Below are positions 7,426-14,729 of a stretch of 64,000 bases of DNA, in pieces. The stretch lies in the IMG/VR virus record IMGVR_UViG_3300027861_000001, positions 1 to 64,000 of that record; one strand, given 5' to 3'. This stretch comes from a virus. Numbering within the stretch: the first letter of the stretch is position 1; each line of letters begins with the position of its first letter. The translations under genes and the position numbers were made by a program. Under the pieces are notes generated by a model. That model made no database searches, was not told the DNA's origin, and saw only the letters and a list, made by a program, of their open reading frames with translations.

Positions 7426-7550
7426 TTCGACCTCCTAAAATAAAGATTTGTTAGTGTATAACCATTATCTAACTTGTCGTATAGGCGATCTCCCTTATTT
7501 GTTGTGCTTCTTGGCGTCTCCATTTTCCTCTATCCGTTCCTTACATACTA

Positions 7551-7579
7551 ATCTTATCATATGCCCAGTTAAATGTCAA
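7551..7579 (-). promoter_or_regulatory. Leftward promoter of the 7425-4760 operon
   Basis: Minus strand TTGACA (7574-7579), 17-base spacer TTTAACTG-GGC-ATA-TGA, TAAGAT (7551-7556). Same architecture as the others. Lies 126 bases before the GTG of the first gene. Confidence 0.85.
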
Positions 7580-7776
7580 TACCCTGTTATTAGGCACAGT
7601 TTTACAAAATATTTGTGGCAATGTCAGGGTGCTGTAGGGTATAATATAATGTACCTGTACATTATATAGTTGACATAACGTTATAAAGCTGTGGTCTGGG
7701 CATTATTCCTACCCCCCTAGGCTAATCTGCTATACCAAATACCCTTTGGCTAATATGACAGAGTGAAGCTGTGGGG
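7580..7776. other. Divergent control region
   Basis: No gene seen. Holds the palindrome at 7644-7667, a second small palindrome ATAACGTTAT near 7675-7684, and two GGCTAAT motifs at 7720 and 7748, between back-to-back promoters. Likely an operator region. Confidence 0.5.
7644..7667. promoter_or_regulatory. 24-base palindrome, probable repressor operator
   Basis: Arms ATATAATGTAC and GTACATTATAT around a central CT: 11 base pairs of perfect dyad symmetry. Located between the leftward promoter (7551) and the rightward promoter (7777). The downstream gene at 8080 has HTH-like segments and is a candidate ligand, by inference only. Confidence 0.6.
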
Positions 7777-7805
7777 TTGACGATTTTCTAGGCGTTTGCT
7801 ATACT
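7777..7805 (+). promoter_or_regulatory. Rightward promoter of the 7873-10851 operon
   Basis: TTGACG (7777-7782), 17-base spacer ATTTTCTA-GGC-GTT-TGC, TATACT (7800-7805). Same fixed GGC and TGN as the other promoters. Confidence 0.85.
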
Positions 7806-7872
7806 TAAATTGTAGGGACAGATTTTCAACAGAAAATAACCTGCCTGTATAATCTCAGGCAGAGGAAGTGAA

Positions 7873-8055
7873 ATGACAAAAGCTATATTTATGGTGATTG
7901 AAGCAAGGTGTAGAATCTGTGGCATCCCAATCATTTTAGATATAGAACCCCTCACCAGCCTATTTGAACATAAATCCTTTCCTTGGGCTATCTGTGAGGA
8001 CTGCCAGAACAGGGGTATAAATAGTGAAAAATCACTGAACAGCGCCGAACCCTAG
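7873..8055 (+). CDS. Small zinc-ribbon-like protein
   Basis: 60 residues with CRIC (13-16) and CEDC (41-44) knuckles about 25 residues apart, typical of a four-cysteine zinc ribbon. GGAAGTG site upstream. First gene after the promoter at 7777. Role unknown; an early regulator or host-protein binder would fit. Confidence 0.7.
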   Translation: MTKAIFMVIEARCRICGIPIILDIEPLTSLFEHKSFPWAICEDCQNRGINSEKSLNSAEP

Positions 8056-8079
8056 AGATTTTTTAATTAAGGAGATACT

Positions 8080-9225
8080 ATGATTAAAGAAGATGAAAGG
8101 TTAAAACTAGCTACTCCAGAAGAGCAAGCCTTGCTGCATTTACAGAGGCGGATAAATGATTTAGAGAATGAGTTTAAAAGTTATATAGGAAATAGAAAAG
8201 GGTATTCTGGACACCAATTACCAAAAGATAGTGAAAGCAAGGCACACCTATTTGAAAAACACCTACGACCTATCTACAAACAAGCTATTATTCTTTGTGC
8301 TGAAGATATTTGGAGAAAGGATGAGCATGGCGTAGATGTTGATTCAATGACTAAAAAGATACTTGAACTTGCCAGCTTAGAACATGTTCTAGTCAATACT
8401 AAGGACATTCACAAACTAAAAAACATGGTAAATTTTGTTGAAGAAAGGCGAAACGATTTAACGATAGAAACAAGTGATGAGTGGGCAGAGCTGCTCCTTC
8501 CAACCTTAGAAGGTTCGGAGGAACCAACATTGATTTGTATAGATGGCAATCAATTTTGGAGCCAATCACCTAACACACTTATTTATTTGTTTGAAAAGTT
8601 TCCAAACGCCGATTTAGTCATTACTTTCTTAAATTTATATTATGGAAAGAGTGCTAATTCAATACAGAACCAATGGTCTGAGATTTTATCAGTGTTTGGC
8701 TTAAATCCACCCACATCAACATTTGAGGATATAAGAGAAGTCTATGAAAAAAAGGTAAAAGAAAGATTTCCTCGCATCAAGATTACATGGCAACAATATT
8801 CTAATAACTCGGATGGTAAGTTCTTGATGTTTGCTAGCCTAAAGAATAAAATCTCTAAATCTACGTCTAACAAACATACAGACAAGGAGCAATTAACTAA
8901 TTTAGTTAAGAAAGTTGGATTGGAGACGGCAGCTGAAATGCTTAATTTAAAACCCTACTATGTTAGAGTACTTAGATATCCTACCACAAGAATGTCTACT
9001 GTTGTCAGCGAAAAATTGTGGGCAGTTTGTAATGGGGGTAATCCTGTTAAAGACCTAACCAATTACCAAGTTATTGAACTTATCAATGAGCTAGGAATTA
9101 AAAAAACCGCAGATGTTTGTGACATTCAACCTCAATCAATTTATCAGCAACGAAATGGATATCATCCAATAAGCAGAAACGTTAGAAGAAGGTTATCAGC
9201 ATATAAGGCTCAACTTGATGGATGA
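8080..9225 (+). CDS. 381-residue protein with two C-terminal helix-turn-helix-like repeats
   Basis: The N-terminal 260 residues are not recognised (helical 1-135; then a Rossmann-like text around ICIDGNQFW and NADLVITFLNLYYG). At the C-terminus two similar segments, about 268-312 (LVKKVGLETAAEMLNL) and 330-375 (LINELGIKKTADVCDI), each read like an HTH: G-[LI]-x-x-[TA]-A-[ED]-x-[LC]-x-[LI]. AAGGAG site 7 bases before ATG. Inference: a sequence-specific DNA-binding protein, perhaps acting on the palindrome at 7644. Confidence 0.7.
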   Translation: MIKEDERLKLATPEEQALLHLQRRINDLENEFKSYIGNRKGYSGHQLPKDSESKAHLFEKHLRPIYKQAIILCAEDIWRKDEHGVDVDSMTKKILELASLEHVLVNTKDIHKLKNMVNFVEERRNDLTIETSDEWAELLLPTLEGSEEPTLICIDGNQFWSQSPNTLIYLFEKFPNADLVITFLNLYYGKSANSIQNQWSEILSVFGLNPPTSTFEDIREVYEKKVKERFPRIKITWQQYSNNSDGKFLMFASLKNKISKSTSNKHTDKEQLTNLVKKVGLETAAEMLNLKPYYVRVLRYPTTRMSTVVSEKLWAVCNGGNPVKDLTNYQVIELINELGIKKTADVCDIQPQSIYQQRNGYHPISRNVRRRLSAYKAQLDG

Positions 9226-9622
9226 AGAAGACAAAGAAAAACTAAACCTAATTCATTATCAGGATCAAATAGATGGTTTAATACTAAGCGTAAAGTTTAA
9301 TATAGTGCCTGATCCACCAGACGAAGAAGTCATGAAAGAACTAATTAAACTTTGTGATAGTTTAAAGGAGGGAGAAATGGCATACACTAGAAAAGTCACC
9401 TTTACAAAAACAGGGCTGTATGGTTGCGGGTTGTACGATGAAGATGATGTTTACACAGTAGAGGAGTTTAAGGAGTTTTGTGGTGCAGGTGCATTCATTG
9501 ATTATGATGGATTCGGGCACCCTGTTAAAGATGGTTTTGCTGATGCTTGTATTAATATTAAACCATCTAGATTGAGTGCAATTCCTGAAGATGCTACACA
9601 CATTGTTTGGTATAATCGTTAG
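9215..9622 (+). CDS. Acidic small protein with a strong internal start at 9377
   Basis: 135 residues if begun at TTG 9215 or ATG 9218, overlapping the previous gene by about 10 bases. An in-frame ATG at 9377 has a near-perfect AAAGGAGG site, giving an 81-residue product starting MAYTRKVTFTKTGLYGCG. Both forms may be made. The C-terminal part is a compact aromatic/acidic alpha-beta text (DEDDVYTVEEFKEF). Not recognised. Confidence 0.7.
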   Translation: MMDEEDKEKLNLIHYQDQIDGLILSVKFNIVPDPPDEEVMKELIKLCDSLKEGEMAYTRKVTFTKTGLYGCGLYDEDDVYTVEEFKEFCGAGAFIDYDGFGHPVKDGFADACINIKPSRLSAIPEDATHIVWYNR

Positions 9623-9632
9623 GAGGAATAAA

Positions 9633-9782
9633 ATGGGCAAGGAAGAAATAGTACGTATACTCGTTGTTGGTGCAGTGGTTTGTGCTTTAGCTTTTGCCTG
9701 CTCAACTTGTATAATAAGTATGGACAACAACGAAACTGAGAAATACTTAGAAGAACTACGCCTTGAACACGAGTGTGAATAA
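9633..9782 (+). CDS. 49-residue single-pass membrane peptide
   Basis: Starts MGKEEIVRILVVGAVVC; one helix (residues 7-27) then an acidic cytoplasmic or outer tail (ETEKYLEELRLEHECE). AGGAGG site 8 bases before ATG. Stop overlaps the next start as TAATG. Confidence 0.7.
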   Translation: MGKEEIVRILVVGAVVCALAFACSTCIISMDNNETEKYLEELRLEHECE

Positions 9783-9985
9783 TGAAGTCAGATAAATATC
9801 ACCCAGACGGCAGCAGAAAAATTCCTGATGATATATTTAAGGCACCAGGACCTTTTGCGGCTATAGCTAACGATGAGTTTGACTTTGAAGATGTGTGGGC
9901 AGCTATTGTTATAGATATGCTTTGTGCATCTGAACTTCAAGAAGCTGAACTAGAAAATAATATACCGTTTCATGTCTTTTATTAA
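9782..9985 (+). CDS. Unknown acidic 67-residue protein
   Basis: Coupled to the previous gene by TAATG. Very acidic C-terminal half (DEFDFEDVWAAIVIDML; ELQEAELENN). Not recognised. Such small acidic phage proteins can be host-protein inhibitors, but that is only a guess. Confidence 0.65.
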   Translation: MKSDKYHPDGSRKIPDDIFKAPGPFAAIANDEFDFEDVWAAIVIDMLCASELQEAELENNIPFHVFY

Positions 9986-9995
9986 GGAGGCACAT

Positions 9996-10175
9996 ATGAA
10001 TTGTCCAACATGTGGTTGTAATGGAGAAAAACTACTGAAGGCTCTAAACTATGCTCTAAACTGTCTTGAAGTAATGGCACTGAACATGGATGGGGAAGCT
10101 AATGTGCTGGATCGTTGGAGAGAAGTTAGAGAAGCCAGAACAGACCTTGAACGTGAACACTATGGGGAGGAATAA
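9996..10175 (+). CDS. Small protein with N-terminal CX2CXC knuckle
   Basis: 59 residues, MNCPTCGCNGEKLLKALNYAL, then a charged helix. Start at 9996 chosen for the AAGGAGG site; a longer frame upstream lacks one. Likely binds a metal. Not recognised. Confidence 0.7.
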   Translation: MNCPTCGCNGEKLLKALNYALNCLEVMALNMDGEANVLDRWREVREARTDLEREHYGEE

Positions 10176-10177
10176 GT

Positions 10178-10270
10178 TTGAACATAATTCTTGGGTTTTT
10201 AGTGCATGAACTTTTACATATGAAGTATAGAAAAATATGCCAAAAGGAGATAAAGACATGGGTTCTATGA
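10178..10270 (+). CDS. Possible 30-residue peptide (TTG start)
   Basis: TTG preceded by GGGGAGG. Text MNIILGFLVHELLHMKYRK. It contains HELLH, but it is far too short to be a peptidase. Overlaps the next start by 13 bases. Uncertain. Confidence 0.35.
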   Translation: MNIILGFLVHELLHMKYRKICQKEIKTWVL

Positions 10271-10536
10271 AAAGACTAGCCGAAGATATAATGGAAGACC
10301 TAGATGCCATAGTTAAGAAGCACAAAATGACACCGATTGAGTTAATATCAGTGTTTGAGCTGTGGCAAGAGCATAACGAAGATGGGTGGGAAATGAAACT
10401 ACAATGGACTAATAAAACTTGTCCATGCAAATCTCCTGGCGGAATATGTGAGTATCCTCTAAACGGGCTTCCTTCTCACAGATTATGTAGGTTTGATACC
10501 TGCCCTGATGAAAGTAAAAAACTAATAGAGAAATAA
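10258..10536 (+). CDS. Unknown 92-residue protein with Cys-rich C-terminus
   Basis: Start at 10258 (MGSMKRLAEDIME), because AAGGAG lies 11 bases upstream. N-terminal helix, then CPCKSPGGIC and CRFDTC segments that could form a metal or disulfide site. Not recognised. Confidence 0.65.
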   Translation: MGSMKRLAEDIMEDLDAIVKKHKMTPIELISVFELWQEHNEDGWEMKLQWTNKTCPCKSPGGICEYPLNGLPSHRLCRFDTCPDESKKLIEK

Positions 10537-10547
10537 GGAGGCAGAGC

Positions 10548-10613
10548 ATGAACAAGAGAGATTCTGCTGGTGTATTTGTTTGCCTAGTAATCATCATTCT
10601 TCTAATTACTTAG
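10548..10613 (+). CDS. 21-residue membrane peptide
   Basis: MNKRDSAGVFVCLVIIILLI then Thr-stop: a single short hydrophobic helix. Perfect AAGGAGG site 7 bases before ATG, and the next gene's AGGAGG follows its stop directly. Translation looks real although the product is tiny. Confidence 0.5.
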   Translation: MNKRDSAGVFVCLVIIILLIT

Positions 10614-10623
10614 GAGGTAGAAT

Positions 10624-10851
10624 ATGCCAACTACTGGTAAATATTCACTGAAGGATTATAAATGTACTCGGTGTGGAAGGATAGAAAAACACGGCACAAA
10701 TCACTGGGGTGAAATCTATCCTAGATGTAGTGGCTGTTCTTTGAAACATCCCCTTGACCCTAATGTTGTGTGGGAATGCCTTGAACAGATGCCTGAAGGA
10801 TACACTAAACCTGAACAGTGGCAAAAGGTAAGGCTTGGTGACATTAGTTAG
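10624..10851 (+). CDS. Zinc-ribbon protein
   Basis: 75 residues with CTRCGR (14-19) and CSGCS (36-40), a classic four-cysteine ribbon. AGGAGG site before ATG. Last gene of the rightward operon; its 3' end overlaps the convergent minus-strand gene by 8 bases. Role unknown. Confidence 0.75.
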   Translation: MPTTGKYSLKDYKCTRCGRIEKHGTNHWGEIYPRCSGCSLKHPLDPNVVWECLEQMPEGYTKPEQWQKVRLGDIS

Positions 10852-11092
10852 TTGTATAACACCAAAACCTAGAAGGGCATTCATAACACTTATCTAACAC
10901 CGGTTGCAAATTCCTATGTTTATAACACCACTCAAAAGTATCAGTGTTATTACAAACATCACAGTGCCATTTACCATATCTACCTAGGTTATAAGCTTCA
11001 CGCCATAATACATTTTTGTATTCAGCATACGGCATCACATTACCACAAGTTAGACACACTACCTTCAAGTCTTCACTAAGACGATCAACCAT
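10844..11092 (-). CDS. Zinc-knuckle protein ending in a CX2CX5C tail
   Basis: 82 residues. Two internal pairs, CLTC and CDVC, then the family tail CYECPSRFWCYTTN at the very end. Last gene of the leftward array; converges on and overlaps the + strand gene at 10624. The tail is shared with about 55 proteins here. Confidence 0.8.
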   Translation of the reverse strand: MVDRLSEDLKVVCLTCGNVMPYAEYKNVLWREAYNLGRYGKWHCDVCNNTDTFEWCYKHRNLQPVLDKCYECPSRFWCYTTN

Positions 11093-11320
11093 TCAACTTG
11101 TCCAACACGCAAATCTTTGTCTACACTTCCCACACTTACCTCTTGCCGCTTGTTCGTGCCTAATTGTCATACACCTAACTATACTTCTACATTTACACTT
11201 GTCGCAGGCAGTAATTCCCGCACTTGTAGACGTGGATGATAGTTCCCATACGTCTACATAATGAAATCGTGACTCTCCACAGTCTGCACAAACATAACTC
11301 GTAGGGTATAAATTATCCAT
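11093..11320 (-). CDS. Zinc-knuckle protein with CX2CX5C-WT tail
   Basis: Start MDNLYPTS at 11320, one base after the upstream stop. Internal CADC and CDKCKC knuckles, tail CGKCRQRFACWTS. No separate SD; probably re-initiation from the upstream gene. Similar in layout to its neighbours at 10844 and 11322. Confidence 0.8.
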   Translation of the reverse strand: MDNLYPTSYVCADCGESRFHYVDVWELSSTSTSAGITACDKCKCRSIVRCMTIRHEQAARGKCGKCRQRFACWTS

Positions 11321-11321
11321 T

Positions 11322-11537
11322 TTAATTTGTCCAGCACCTGTACCTTTCGTTACACAAATCACATTTACCCCTTGCCATTTGTTCGTCTTTAATTAAGTGG
11401 CACCACTCTAAATTTTGGCTACCACAAGAAGGGCAAGAATAATCGTTTTTGTGATAAGTTAGATACTCTCTATATGTTAGATGTTCTCCGCACACAGAGC
11501 AAGCCACTGACCACAAATCTAGATAGTTTATTGCCAT
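11322..11537 (-). CDS. Zinc-knuckle protein with CX2CX5C-WT tail
   Basis: 71 residues: CSVC, CPSCGSQ, then tail CDLCNERYRCWTN. The text HLIKDEQMARGKC before the tail parallels IRHEQAARGKC in the next gene, so the two are tandem duplicates. No strong SD seen; a 148-base non-coding AT-rich gap lies upstream. Confidence 0.8.
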   Translation of the reverse strand: MAINYLDLWSVACSVCGEHLTYREYLTYHKNDYSCPSCGSQNLEWCHLIKDEQMARGKCDLCNERYRCWTN

Positions 11538-11685
11538 TTCTAAAAATATTTTGCCTTTTTAAGCAAATCTCCCCATAAAATACTACTGTTTTGAAGCTAA
11601 ACCACAACCAGAAATAGGAAAATAATAGGTATTAAATGGCTATTTTTTACCCTTTTTTTCCTCTTTTTTGACACTTTTTACCCAT

Positions 11686-11844
11686 TTAATTCCAATTAAA
11701 TTCATCAAAAAATACTTCATAAGCTACAGTACCACGTACCAGTTTAGGTGTTGATATGTCTATATATCCAATGCCATTCTCCTCGCAAAACTTTTTAACT
11801 ATGTCTGACTTGGTTGTTCTGGGTTTCCTCCATTCCATCTCCAT
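11686..11844 (-). CDS. Unknown 52-residue protein
   Basis: Start at 11844 (MEMEWRKPRTTKSDI), because AAGGAGAAAATT precedes it; it overlaps the upstream gene by 46 bases. Helix plus beta hairpin text, no cysteine tail. Not recognised. Confidence 0.6.
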   Translation of the reverse strand: MEMEWRKPRTTKSDIVKKFCEENGIGYIDISTPKLVRGTVAYEVFFDEFNWN

Positions 11845-12182
11845 AATTTTCTCCTTAATCTTTCTTTCCAAGAATATTTAATGGCTACTATATGTATGAA
11901 TCTCCATGTTCCAATTTTGAATATGTCCTCATTTTCTACGGCATATTCAATAGTATCTACCTTTCTCCAATACCATTCAAAGTGTTCAAAGTCTTCGGTT
12001 AGCCTAGTGTCCTTTATTTTGACAGCACCACTCTTTATTAACTGTTTAGCGTAGGCTCTAGAATAACCTATTGATTCCATAACATCTACCATATTCAAGG
12101 TTAAAAAGTCACTGTAATAAAAATCACAGTGATGATAGAACTGCATAAAACCGTATCCTTTGGGTGCTTTTTGTTGTGCCAT
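11799..12182 (-). CDS. Protein with S4-like RNA-binding segment
   Basis: 127 residues from ATG 12182, which overlaps the upstream stop as TAATG. Residues about 35-60 (IGYSRAYAKQLIKSGAVKI) read like an S4 RNA-binding loop-helix. Aromatic middle and strongly basic end (KERLRRKLWRW). Could bind structured RNA, by inference from the S4 resemblance. Confidence 0.6.
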   Translation of the reverse strand: MAQQKAPKGYGFMQFYHHCDFYYSDFLTLNMVDVMESIGYSRAYAKQLIKSGAVKIKDTRLTEDFEHFEWYWRKVDTIEYAVENEDIFKIGTWRFIHIVAIKYSWKERLRRKLWRWNGGNPEQPSQT

Positions 12183-12352
12183 TATTTTACATTTACTCCG
12201 TGAGTAGTACATATAAACTTATGTTGGCAGGAGTTACATTTAGTGTTACACAAAATAATAGAAGTGGTTTGTACATAAAGAATCATACGATCACAAGCAA
12301 CAGTGGGTTCTAATGCAGTAATGTTAGTTCCATCAAACTCACGTGGAGTCAT
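12182..12352 (-). CDS. 56-residue CX2CX5C protein, apparent 3' half of a split gene
   Basis: Starts ATG 12352 overlapping the TGA of the preceding short frame. It matches the C-terminal half of the 12699-13037 protein (SIILCNTKCNSCQHKFIC against SVILCEKVCKECHNRFIC) and ends CTTHGVNVK like CITHGVKIDE. Too short to be a full family member, so probably the second half of a gene broken by a frameshift. Confidence 0.65.
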   Translation of the reverse strand: MTPREFDGTNITALEPTVACDRMILYVQTTSIILCNTKCNSCQHKFICTTHGVNVK

Positions 12353-12459
12353 CACACATTATAATGCTTAAAAAGAAGCTCATCAATATCGCGTAGACTT
12401 GCCGTGGCTCTATCACTATATATCAATACAACAATATCGCCTTCTTTAAATTTAGACAC
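12352..12459 (-). CDS. 35-residue SH3-like N-terminal fragment (GTG start)
   Basis: GTG start overlaps the upstream stop. MSKFKEGDIVVLIYS matches the [KE]-x-GD-x-V-x-[IL] opening of the tailed SH3-like proteins (compare MSELKVGDTVVITT next door). Ends at TGA overlapping the ATG of the tail-bearing half. Reads as the first half of a split gene, or as coupled subunits. Confidence 0.55.
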   Translation of the reverse strand: MSKFKEGDIVVLIYSDRATASLRDIDELLFKHYNV

Positions 12460-12706
12460 CCATCTTTACTCCCATTGTCATACATCTAAACCTGTGCTGG
12501 CATTCTTTGCAGTTGGGTACACATTTAAGTAAAGTTGATTTTGTATACGTGTATGCTTCCCAATCTTCTTTACCAGCTCGAACTAACTTATAACTGAAAA
12601 TCTTAAAAACTTTAGCTTTAGTTCCTATATATTGTTCCGTATCTTTTGAATCATATACGTTAATAGTAGTTATGACAACAGTATCGCCAACTTTTAATTC
12701 ACTCAT
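12452..12706 (-). CDS. SH3-like protein with CX2CX5C motif
   Basis: 84 residues. N-terminal MSELKVGDTVVITTINVYD reads as a KOW/SH3-like barrel strand, followed by CKECQHRFRCMTMGVKMGV. The extension after the motif (GVK) is shared with the two flanking paralogues. Overlaps the upstream gene by 8 bases. Confidence 0.8.
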   Translation of the reverse strand: MSELKVGDTVVITTINVYDSKDTEQYIGTKAKVFKIFSYKLVRAGKEDWEAYTYTKSTLLKCVPNCKECQHRFRCMTMGVKMGV

Positions 12707-13037
12707 CTATTTTTACTCCATGTGTAATACAAATAAACCTGTTATGGCACTCCTTACAAACCTTTTCGCAAAGGATTACAGATGTTTTTAAAACAACAAA
12801 ACTTCGCAGAGCTATAGCAACATCATGTTTTGCATCTGTTCTGAAAATCTTATCAATCCAACCTCGACGATGATGGCCGTAGATGCTTTTATTCATTATA
12901 ATAAGATAGCTACCAAGGTCACGAATAACAACATAGTGTCCGGCTAAACTAATACTCTTGTATCTACCGATTTTTCTTTCTGTAAACATGTCGTAATGCA
13001 GCAAAATTACAGTGTCTTTCTCCTTTATCTCTGTCAT
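12699..13037 (-). CDS. SH3-like protein with CX2CX5C motif
   Basis: 112 residues, the longest of three adjacent paralogues: KEKDTVILLHYD opening, extra basic loop (GHHRRGWIDK), motif CKECHNRFICITHGVKIDE. The start overlaps the upstream stop by 4 bases. Serves as the intact reference for the split pair at 12182-12459. Confidence 0.8.
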   Translation of the reverse strand: MTEIKEKDTVILLHYDMFTERKIGRYKSISLAGHYVVIRDLGSYLIIMNKSIYGHHRRGWIDKIFRTDAKHDVAIALRSFVVLKTSVILCEKVCKECHNRFICITHGVKIDE

Positions 13038-13297
13038 TTCTTCCTGTTCTTCCTTTTAACAGCCTCTATCATCTCGTCTACTGTAGTTGCGACACTTATT
13101 TTAGCTTTCTTAACAGCATCTTCAAATGACATACCTTCTATCTCTTTGAAGTGGGTATAATAACACCCCCACGCTTCTTTCTGACCGTCAAACCCACCAG
13201 AGAATACAGACTCGTAGTGTGCCTTGCACAGAGGTAACCTACCTAAAGGCTGTAGGTTCTCAATTACTTCTTCTTCACAGTAAATACATTTTTTCAT
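13034..13297 (-). CDS. Zinc-knuckle protein, unknown function
   Basis: 87 residues from ATG 13297, overlapping the upstream stop by 4 bases. Starts MKKCIYCEEEVIENLQ with a CX2C and a later C-x2-H (LPLCKAHYESVF), as in small FYVE/treble-clef-like ribbons. Basic tail (VKRKNRKK). Lacks the common tail. Confidence 0.75.
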   Translation of the reverse strand: MKKCIYCEEEVIENLQPLGRLPLCKAHYESVFSGGFDGQKEAWGCYYTHFKEIEGMSFEDAVKKAKISVATTVDEMIEAVKRKNRKK

Positions 13298-13509
13298 GAC
13301 GTACAACACCTAAATCTTTCTTCGCAAGTTTCACAAGCTTTTAAATGCCCAAACATTAGTCTTTTTATAACAAAATCAAGACACTCACTACAATTTTCAC
13401 CTATGTTTTCACAGAAGTCATCCATATTATCTGCAAATGATGGACAAGGCATTGCTTGTGCTAGACTATCCCTTTCCATAATAGAATAAACAATTTCTAA
13501 ACATTTCAT
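13294..13509 (-). CDS. CX2CX5C-tailed small protein
   Basis: 71 residues, MKCLEIVYSIMERDS, with extra cysteines CEN and CSEC before the tail CETCEERFRCCTS, where Trp is replaced by Cys. Stop and start overlap both neighbours (TAATG upstream, ATGA downstream). Confidence 0.75.
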   Translation of the reverse strand: MKCLEIVYSIMERDSLAQAMPCPSFADNMDDFCENIGENCSECLDFVIKRLMFGHLKACETCEERFRCCTS

Positions 13510-13928
13510 TATTCAGTCCAACATTGAAAACGACGCTTACAGTTCTCACATAAATTTAAAGAATTATCAATTTCAAAATCATTCTTCCATCTAATAACAT
13601 AATATTCCTTTCCGGTTACGTTTGCTCTAAAGCTATTAATTACATAACTTTTATCGGTTCGGTGAGCAACAATTTTTCCATAAAGGCAACTAAAATAGGG
13701 ATGTTTGAGCTTAACAATAGTTTCATTTTCTACCGCAGCAGACAAAATTGATTCTTCAATAAATCTCTTAAGATCACTTGGGTGTATATTATACCCATCA
13801 CTCTCTATAGAAGAAATGAGTGGTGAATATCTTTTCTTGTTAGGTTTTGGTGATATTATATCAGCGTGCCATCCACCTATATAATACATCCACTCTTGCC
13901 CATTAATGTGTAACTTTCTATACTTCAT
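13509..13928 (-). CDS. CX2CX5C-WT tailed protein, unknown N-terminal domain
   Basis: 139 residues. Beta-rich N-terminus (LHINGQEWMYYIGGWHADI) and a helix (PSDLKRFIEESILS), then tail CENCKRRFQCWTE at the exact end. Starts one base after the upstream stop. Not otherwise recognised. Confidence 0.8.
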   Translation of the reverse strand: MKYRKLHINGQEWMYYIGGWHADIISPKPNKKRYSPLISSIESDGYNIHPSDLKRFIEESILSAAVENETIVKLKHPYFSCLYGKIVAHRTDKSYVINSFRANVTGKEYYVIRWKNDFEIDNSLNLCENCKRRFQCWTE

Positions 13929-14276
13929 TTAGCTTGTCCAACATTGAAATCTAAAGTAGCATACGGCACAAAGGTCTGGTGGGTCGTCTTTTTCTGGATA
14001 TATTTTCTCCAATTCTTTGTAGTATACTTCATAAGATGGATAGGAACCTTTAGCCATTGCATTACAATATACTCCACACTCTTTAAAAATGGGACATGTT
14101 TTACAAGTATTTAGGTTACTTGGTTTTGTTGTGTTTATTGTGTTTAACCAATAGTAACAATATATATTAACAGCACACTTATCAATTATAAATTTCAAAC
14201 AAGGGTTATTCTTTCCTTCAGATAATAGTTTTTGGTTTCGTCGCTCTATACGAGCCATTATCTCGTCTTGATTCAT
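13929..14276 (-). CDS. CX2CX5C-WT tailed protein, tandem paralogue of 14273-14635
   Basis: 115 residues from MNQDEIMARIERRNQ. Middle region has CKTCPIFKECGVYC, then tail CAVCYFRFQCWTS. Clearly a duplicate of the upstream gene (same YPEKDDPPDLCAVCYFRF). ATGA overlap with it. Confidence 0.85.
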   Translation of the reverse strand: MNQDEIMARIERRNQKLLSEGKNNPCLKFIIDKCAVNIYCYYWLNTINTTKPSNLNTCKTCPIFKECGVYCNAMAKGSYPSYEVYYKELEKIYPEKDDPPDLCAVCYFRFQCWTS

Positions 14277-14635
14277 GATGTTACACACTTAAATCTAAAG
14301 TAACAAACAGCGCACAAGTCCGTCGGATCATCTTTCTCTGGATAGTTTTCTTCTAAAACAGTATAAAACTTTAATGAACCTTCTTCATCAGTGACATGAT
14401 CTTCACAATACATATCACATGCATACTTAATGGGGCACCTAATACATCTAACCTCACCATTATTTACTGCAACAAAATACTCACAAAACACAAAATCATA
14501 CGTGTTTGCTACGTTAGTCATCATGTCTACACAATGGTTGTGGGTATTAGTAGCCATACATTTTTGGTTGTTTCGTTCTATACGAATCATAATTTCTTCT
14601 TGACTCATGGTGTTGGTGCCTATCAAATAATTCAT
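14273..14635 (-). CDS. CX2CX5C tailed protein, first gene of the leftward array
   Basis: 120 residues from ATG 14635, chosen for its GAGGGAG site. The paralogue would instead begin at MSQEEIMIRIERNNQ (14608). Contains CIRCPIKYACDMYC, itself a second CX2CX5C-like motif, and ends CAVCYFRFKCVTS with Val for Trp. Two tail-like motifs in one protein suggest internal duplication. Confidence 0.8.
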   Translation of the reverse strand: MNYLIGTNTMSQEEIMIRIERNNQKCMATNTHNHCVDMMTNVANTYDFVFCEYFVAVNNGEVRCIRCPIKYACDMYCEDHVTDEEGSLKFYTVLEENYPEKDDPTDLCAVCYFRFKCVTS

Positions 14636-14655
14636 ATACCACTCCCTCTAATGTA

Positions 14656-14684
14656 ATGATATCATATGCCCACCGAGTTGTCAA
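14656..14684 (-). promoter_or_regulatory. Leftward promoter of the 14635-10844 array
   Basis: Minus strand TTGACA (14679-14684), spacer ACTCGGTG-GGC-ATA-TGA, TATCAT (14656-14661). Same fixed layout as the rest. Lies 21 bases before the first ATG. Confidence 0.9.
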
Positions 14685-14729
14685 CTGATATGCCGCTGAG
14701 AGTGCAGTTAGGCTCGTCCGAGTGGGTCA

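Noticed and set aside
7670-7698. TTGACA at 7670 as another promoter
   Set aside because: No -10 hexamer at 16-18 bases and no GGC/TGN signature.
10178-10270. HELLH in the 30-residue peptide as a metallopeptidase
   Set aside because: Far too short for a catalytic domain; kept only as a possible small gene.
11660-11690. TTGACA at about 11668 as a promoter
   Set aside because: No -10 at correct spacing, and it lies in a T-rich non-coding gap facing away from any nearby + strand gene.
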